A stretch of DNA of 64,000 bases from NCBI GenBank assembly GCA_051453625.1, contig JBOZIK010000001.1, forward strand, positions 125,727,923 to 125,791,922, read 5' to 3'. The notes under the pieces are model-generated. The model was given only the letters and a program-made list of their open reading frames with translations. It made no database searches and was not told where the DNA came from. Each line of letters begins with the position of its first letter. Position 1 is the stretch's first letter. The stretch comes from Welwitschia mirabilis (Eukaryota > Gnetophyta > Gnetopsida > Welwitschiales). This document shows, in pieces, positions 58,111 to 64,000 of the stretch. The position numbers were made by a program, and so were the translations under genes.

Positions 58111-59660
58111 CCAATGGTGCTAACACATCCTTTACTAAATTGGTTTTTGGTGAGAAAATAACAAGGATCTAAAAAAGTCATAATGTAATGTTCTTAAGGA
58201 GTGAAACATTAACAAACATAGCTTACTTTTACACTTGAAAGATTCAGTAAGCAACAAAGAGTTGGTGGAGCTCTTTTGTCTTTGTTATTTTAGCTTTCAT
58301 AGGTATCAAACTTAATCATTTAGAGCATGAATGAATTTATTCTAGCAATTTTATGGATATTGATCACAATAAAAGGAATACTATAAGATTCATCACTACA
58401 AATCATTTAGAAATCAACATCCCTCATACAATAATTAATTTTCTAGTGGATATCATTGTACAAAATTTTTAATTAAGGAAATGCAAAACTTGGAAAAGTA
58501 GTGGAACTTAATGAAGCTTACTTATTTGTCTGCTAAACTTGAGTAATTAATCCTATATTATTGTGGTAGTTTATAATGTAGAAAACTAGATATTATTCTG
58601 AGTTTCAATTCTCATATACAAACATAAGATTTGATGCTTAAGAATTATGCATATCTAAATATTATATCATTAGCTTTTATGAGGCTAAAGAGTGGTCAAA
58701 TTGTGGTTGGTACTAGCCTTAGCATTTCCAGTGTAGTTTTTCTTACTTAAATAGAACTTTATTAAGCCTTTGGTTTTGTTTTTGCTTTTCTTTACTCCTT
58801 ATAGTTTCCATTTGGAAAATAATGCTTTACTGGGGATCGATGCTATTGAGAGCATTCTTATTCAAATAACTACTATTTTGTAAATGGACATTCATTTAGT
58901 TACATTATAAATAAGATTAATCTTTGGTGTAAGGATTGTCTTACCACAAGTTATTGACTTGTAACATTTAATAGTCTAACTCTTCCACTGGCATTTCTAG
59001 TGTACAAATATTGTTTGTCTAGTCCAATTACTTTTGGGAAGAGAAATCAATACTACATGTCTATAGTCTTCCAATGAGAGATGACCATGCTATAAGAGAT
59101 TTATGCTACATCTGCCATTTCTCTATACACAAGAACTTTAAAGTAATGCTATTGTTATAGCTCTCCTCCATTTAGCTCCTTCCCAAAAAGGTTTGGGAGA
59201 TATGATGATTGGGGGAATGAATATATCTTCCTTAGGATATTCCCATTTATAATTTGAATCATTCACTACAACCAGCTGTAATGGGTATAATGCAAACATT
59301 ATACTACAAATTTGGTCACTTTAAAATGTACACTAGCAAAACATTAGTTCATATTTTATATTATAAAACCAAAAATAATCTAGTCATACTTATATCCCAT
59401 AAGCTTAATTTCCATGATATGAAAAACACTTACAACAACAATATAAAATTATATGTATACATTATGTGTGATATACATATAAACATATGAAACTTATAAT
59501 GTATACCTAACAATTTATGATACATTCCTTTATCAAATAGCTAGTGAACTACATATTCATTATATGTCTACTTAAACTAAGAATGAGGGAGGAGGGTGGA
59601 AGGCACTTGATAATTATAGACATAAATTATAACCATTACTAATTACTATGCTATTAGAAT
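58111..59660. other. Anonymous spacer, possible copia debris
   Basis: No motif secure enough to assign. AT-rich, with only short open frames. Confidence 0.3.
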
Positions 59661-59664
59661 AAAA

Positions 59665-60715
59665 TCATTAATATTCTAATTGCTCTTTTATGCAAATGAT
59701 GCAGCTTTGATTTTTGCTTCAAAAACAAGTATGAAAAACATACTTCAAAAATTGGAAAATTTTTGCCAATCCTCAAGTTTGATAGTAAATATGGAAAAAA
59801 AATTTGATGATTTGGAACATTAAGAATATCCAATTTGATTTTAAATTCAATGGGGAGAAAATTGAAATAGTTGAAGCTTTTCGATACTTGCGTCTTTGCT
59901 ACTCTAATAACTATAAATGGGACAAATGCATTAAAGAAAGGATAGCAGGTGAAATTAAAGCTTTCTATGTTATAAAAAATAAATATAGTTCACTATGGAT
60001 TTGGACTTGGCCAGTTTACAAAAAATGTTTTCAACCCATCGTGTATCCCATTATTTTATATGGATGCCCAGTTTGAGGGCCAGCTATTAGTGAATGAAAT
60101 TGGAAAGATATTGAGAGAGTATAAAGATTGTTCTTACTAAATGAACTAAAGGTAAAGATTTAAATGCTATATCCTATGATGCTATTAGAATTTGATATTT
60201 TACCCATTAAAGCCAAAGCCATGTGTTAGTTTTGTGCTTACACTTTAAAACTAATGGAAGCAGAGCAACTAAAATTTTCAAGAGGAATTCTTGAAGCTAG
60301 AAAAGAGAAAGGATGATACTTTTAAGGATTACAGTGGCTAAAAACATGGGATATTTCTTGGGAAAATATCCAAATTAATTCCACTAAGATTCATGGTTTC
60401 ATCAAGCAACATGTCCTGATAAATTTATGGACAAATGTATAAGGTAAGAGGAAGTTTTGTTTTGAGCATATTTGCTAGAATTAATTTGATCCACTAGTTG
60501 ACTATATCATAGAAAAAATCCCAATGAATATGCATAACCTTATTATCAAAGTTCGATTAAGTTCACATTGTCTTAGAATCAAAAGTGGAACATGGAATAG
60601 CATGCCCAAAGAAGAACAAACATGTAGATTGTGTAATTTAGGTGTCCTTAAAGACAAAGAACATGATTTACTTTTTTGTACTGCTACAGAACCTATAAGA
60701 AAATAATTTAATATA
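59665..60715 (+). pseudogene. Non-LTR retrotransposon (LINE-like) RT 3' part and C-terminal region
   Basis: LFYANDAALIFASKTSMKNI equals the 'LLYADDVALIS' palm motif of non-LTR RTs, with the first catalytic Asp as Asn. LENFCQSSSLIVNMEKK is the following 'CE..GL.VN..KTK' block. The frame 59,804-60,076 reads FNGEKIEIVEAFRYLRLCYS, IKERIAGEIKAFYVIKNKYS and PIVYPIILYGCPV ('EYKYLG', 'A...L..K', 'ILLYGSE'). Much further on, LRIKSGTWNSMPKEEQTCRL, continuing CNLGVLKDKEHDLLFC, forms a Cys/His motif C-x2-C-x9-H-x4-C typical of the tail of some non-LTR elements. Stops and small frameshifts are present, and the 5' part (endonuclease) was not seen. Confidence 0.85.
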
Positions 60716-61430
60716 ATTGCAAGAAATTTATTTGATTTTTTCATATTGCATCCAATGGTTATTAACCACTTTATTAAATCTATCTTTGTTTTCTATGACA
60801 TGATCATTTCCTTTGTCCAATAGATCCTTTGGGTCTTCAGACATACTAAGAATTCAGTTTCAATTTTAGAATTATTATTATATTATTAGTTACATTTTAT
60901 GAAAGTCTTTGGTGTATCCTTGGCATCCTTAAATGTTATGTGTATGTCTGTGTGTAATATTGGTACAACAGTCATAATATAATGATGGGATCATATGATC
61001 CCAATACATATATGAATGATTATGATTGTTTATATGCATGTATATGATGGAATCACATGGTTTTGATATATTTGATGCCTGTTGAGTGGCAATGGTTTCA
61101 CATTTATATGATGAAACCACGTAAATATGATAAATATGGTCAATGTAATTATTTCATGATCTTGATTATCATTCTTATAATTACCTAATTACTTTTCCCA
61201 CTAATCATAATGGACTTTATTGTTTGTAGAGCATTCAAATGATTACAAGTTGCTATTTACCTTGGAAAGTACTCTATTAAGAAATATCATAGTGACATCT
61301 TAACTATACTAAAGTATTTTAATAGTGTATTAAAATTTCACTACTTAATATTTATTTTACATTTCTATAAATGTTAATATTCCTTTATGATAATTACTTA
61401 GTATTATAGATACCATAGGAGTAAACATGA
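60716..61430. other. Spacer with palindrome and TGATGG.ATCA words
   Basis: GGGATCATATGATCCC at 60,987-61,002 is a perfect 16-bp palindrome. Similar ATGATGGAATCACATGG and ATGATGAAACCACGT words follow up to 61,120, suggesting subterminal repeats, perhaps of the CACTA element that starts to the right. No TIR was located. Confidence 0.4.
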
Positions 61431-63343
61431 TGGCATCATTACATTCATCATCATTAGTTCAGGGGTCCATTGATGTAAGGGATAAGAGTTGGATGTTTAT
61501 GAATAGGTACTAAATAACCATAGATAGTTAAAGGCTTAACTTTAACTTCAAATAATATGATTACCTTTTTTTCCTACTAGTAATATGTGTAGGGCATCTA
61601 AGGAGTATCAGAATGGTGGCAAGAACTCTATACAATTTACAAGTAATAATATTAACAATTCTTAAGGCCTACTTGATCCATGCGTGAAATGCTACAACAC
61701 TTGTTATCAACAACAAAATACAATTTTTGAGCATCTTTATGTAAAGGCATGGATCTTACCTATATGAAGTGGATTATGCATGTGAAAACTTTAGAATAAC
61801 ATTATGATTAATCTAGTGGCAATAATGTCTTAAAGATGATCTAGTTTTCATGGCAATAGAAGCCTTCATGTACTTTAATGACAATGAGCAATTACATGAA
61901 AAGACAATACCATGTATTTTTCAAACCATGATAATCTAGATGGTGATTCAAGAAATGTAGAATATGATAGATTAATGAAAGATATTATAGAGTCATTATA
62001 CACTAGTTACACCAAAAATTCAAATCTTTTTATGATTCTGAAATTGCTTATCATAAAAGCAATGGATGAATGATCAAATATAATGTTTCTAGTATTGCTT
62101 GATCACTTGCAAAACTCTTTTTTATAAGGTAATACAATTCCAAGTTCTTATGATCAATTGAAAAGAATGCTTCATTTTTTAGGTATGAACTATGATAAAA
62201 TATATGCATGCCCTAATGACTGTGTGTTCTATTAAAAGAAGCATAAGAAAAAAAACAAATGTCCTTAATGTGGTGCATCTAGATGGATTTCAAGAAGCAA
62301 TTATATGGAGAATAAGCCAAACAAAAAATTAACTACCAAAGTATTACTATACTTTCCATTAAGTTCAATGCTAAAAATGCTTTATACATCACCCACAAAA
62401 GTAGAACATATGATATGAAATTCCAAAAGGTAGAGAGATCATGGCATAATGTGGCATCTAGAAGATTCTATCTTATGAAATAATATTAATGAATTATATG
62501 ATGAATTTAAATTTAATTCTAGACATGTAAGACTTGTATTGCAAAAGATGGATTTAACCCTTTTGGAATGCTTACCACTTCTTATAGTACGTAGCTAGTT
62601 GCGATAATCATCTACAACTTATCATTTTGGCTATGCATTAAGAGGTCTTATTTGATGCTTTCTTTATTAGTACCTAGGACTAAGAAATTAGGTAAAGATA
62701 TTTATGTGTACTTGTAATGTATTATTAAAGAATTGAATCTATTATGGCATGAAGGAATAAAAACTTTTAATATAGTTAAGAAGAAGTTCTTTATCATGAA
62801 AGCAATGTTACTTTGAATAATAAATGATTTTCCAACCTATGGAAACATTTTAAGATGCAGTACAAAGGCAAGAATAGCATGTTCCATATGTGCTCATAAA
62901 ACCAATTCACTATGGTTGCCTCATAGTAGGAAACATTGCTACTAAGGGCATAGAAATTTCTTAATAAGAATCAGAGGTATAGGTAAATGAAGATACCAGT
63001 CTATGAAAGAGTAGAATAAGAGGAGAAGCTCAAGCCATTAAGTAGTGAAAAAATTCTTACATAGCTTAATAACATATAGTTTACTTGGGAAGACTACATT
63101 TCTAAATATCAAAAGAAGAAGATAAATATCTTAAAAGGTGTAAGAAAAAAATCCATTTAAAGTCCACTTAATCTATTAAATTTACAAAGTCATAAAACAA
63201 GTGTAAGAAAATCATGTTCTAGGAAAAATATTAGTAGTGGATTAAAAAAAAAAAAATCAATAGTATTTAATTGTCCATAGTGGAAGGTAAAGAAAGTTTA
63301 TGAGATGTTTTAATAATAAATTCATTTTCTTTTGTTTAATACA

Positions 63344-63370
63344 TCTTTTATTTTGAAATGTACACAAAAT
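63344..63370. repeat. 27-bp sequence repeated exactly on both sides of the N run
   Basis: The 27 bases ending at 63,370 (TCTTTTATTTTGAAAT..ACAAAAT) are identical to 63,834-63,860, immediately right of the gap. This suggests that the flanking contigs overlap. Confidence 0.95.
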
Positions 63371-63833
63371 NNNNNNNNNNNNNNNNNNNNNNNNNNNNNN
63401 NNNNNNNNNNNNNNNNNNNNNNNNNNNNNNNNNNNNNNNNNNNNNNNNNNNNNNNNNNNNNNNNNNNNNNNNNNNNNNNNNNNNNNNNNNNNNNNNNNNN
63501 NNNNNNNNNNNNNNNNNNNNNNNNNNNNNNNNNNNNNNNNNNNNNNNNNNNNNNNNNNNNNNNNNNNNNNNNNNNNNNNNNNNNNNNNNNNNNNNNNNNN
63601 NNNNNNNNNNNNNNNNNNNNNNNNNNNNNNNNNNNNNNNNNNNNNNNNNNNNNNNNNNNNNNNNNNNNNNNNNNNNNNNNNNNNNNNNNNNNNNNNNNNN
63701 NNNNNNNNNNNNNNNNNNNNNNNNNNNNNNNNNNNNNNNNNNNNNNNNNNNNNNNNNNNNNNNNNNNNNNNNNNNNNNNNNNNNNNNNNNNNNNNNNNNN
63801 NNNNNNNNNNNNNNNNNNNNNNNNNNNNNNNNN
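63371..63833. other. Assembly gap (463 N)
   Basis: Run of N inside the CACTA transposase region. Open frames across it are artefacts of N. Confidence 1.
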
Positions 63834-64000
63834 TCTTTTATTTTGAAATGTACACAAAATTATGATGTGCAACACAATTTGGATGTTATGCATATTAAAA
63901 AGAATGTGTATGATAATTTGTTAAGAACTATCATGAATATTAACAGAAAATTAAAGGACAAGTTGGAAGCATCATTAGATCTAAAAGAGATAGGTATCAG

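Larger units (their letters stand above)
61440..64000 (+). pseudogene. CACTA (En/Spm) TNP2-type transposase, decayed, continues past window
   Basis: Blocks in the order of TNP2/Transposase_21 proteins: VRDKSWMF and, after a possible 80-90-bp intron, RASKEYQNGGKNSIQF (transposase-associated domain) with C-x2-C and FEHLY; PSSYDQLKRMLHFLGMNYDK, continuing IYACPNDC; KCP*CGASRW; LLYFPLSSMLKML; RHVRLVLQKMDL; INDFPTYGN; CSICAHKTNSLWLPHSRKH; KPLSSEKIL; and across the N run HNLDVMHIKKNVYDNLL with KLKDKLEASLDLKEIGI. CACTA transposases bind element ends and cut and paste them. Stops and frameshifts make this copy inactive. The 3' end lies beyond 64,000. Confidence 0.9.

Noticed and set aside
60987-61002. 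16-bp palindrome as an operator or element terminus
   Set aside because: A single AT-rich palindrome without target duplication or partner end is not enough to call a functional site; it is only noted in the spacer entry.

Overview
The window looks like nuclear DNA of a large, repeat-rich land-plant genome. I infer a gymnosperm-type genome, but nothing seen proves the lineage. The reasons are one intron-rich plastid fatty-acid gene in about 64 kb, old and heavily eroded LTR retrotransposons of the Athila/Tat and SIRE types, hAT and CACTA DNA-transposon remains, a non-LTR element, very AT-rich CpG-poor spacers, and six runs of N. There is no sign of a bacterial, organellar or viral genome.

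Layout. Positions 1-4.4 kb hold an unrecognised decayed coding stretch (about 0.7-1.6 kb) and small repeats. From about 4.4 to 12.6 kb lies a minus-strand Ty3/gypsy Athila-like element (integrase, RNase H, RT, protease, gag, primer-binding site, one LTR), with a 392-bp solo LTR nested at its gag start. From 12.6 to 23.2 kb the DNA is mostly anonymous, with one 258-bp MITE-like inverted-repeat element and a 149-bp tandem duplication.

From 23.27 to about 29.2 kb on the minus strand is the one convincing host gene: 3-oxoacyl-ACP synthase II (KASII/FAB1), which elongates 16:0-ACP to 18:0-ACP in plastids. Eleven coding exons with consistent splice sites and phases, a leader intron with minisatellites, an upstream ORF, a probable 5' UTR exon and a CpG-rich promoter-like zone can be read. 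The C-terminal exon(s) are not found.

From 29.3 to 33.4 kb is AT-rich DNA with a 105-bp duplication and a 72-73-bp satellite. From 33,434 to 43,465 is a structurally complete plus-strand Athila-like element with about 1.3-kb LTRs, a decayed tRNA-Asp primer site, gag-pol and a 5-bp target duplication, full of stops. A hAT transposase fragment (45.7-46.6 kb, minus) and a 5' part of a SIRE-type Ty1/copia element (about 47.8-52.1 kb, plus) follow.

Between two 88-bp direct repeats (52,807-52,894 and 54,882-54,969) sits a CpG-rich block with pieces of host genes on one strand: an AGC-like kinase fragment, a GH9 cellulase N-terminus with signal peptide, and an unidentified coding-like stretch. This resembles a gene-capturing transposon and is the most unusual structure in the window. 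The right end has copia integrase and gag scraps, a non-LTR reverse transcriptase fragment and a CACTA TNP2-type transposase running off the window. All transposon genes appear dead; KASII is the only plausible functional gene.
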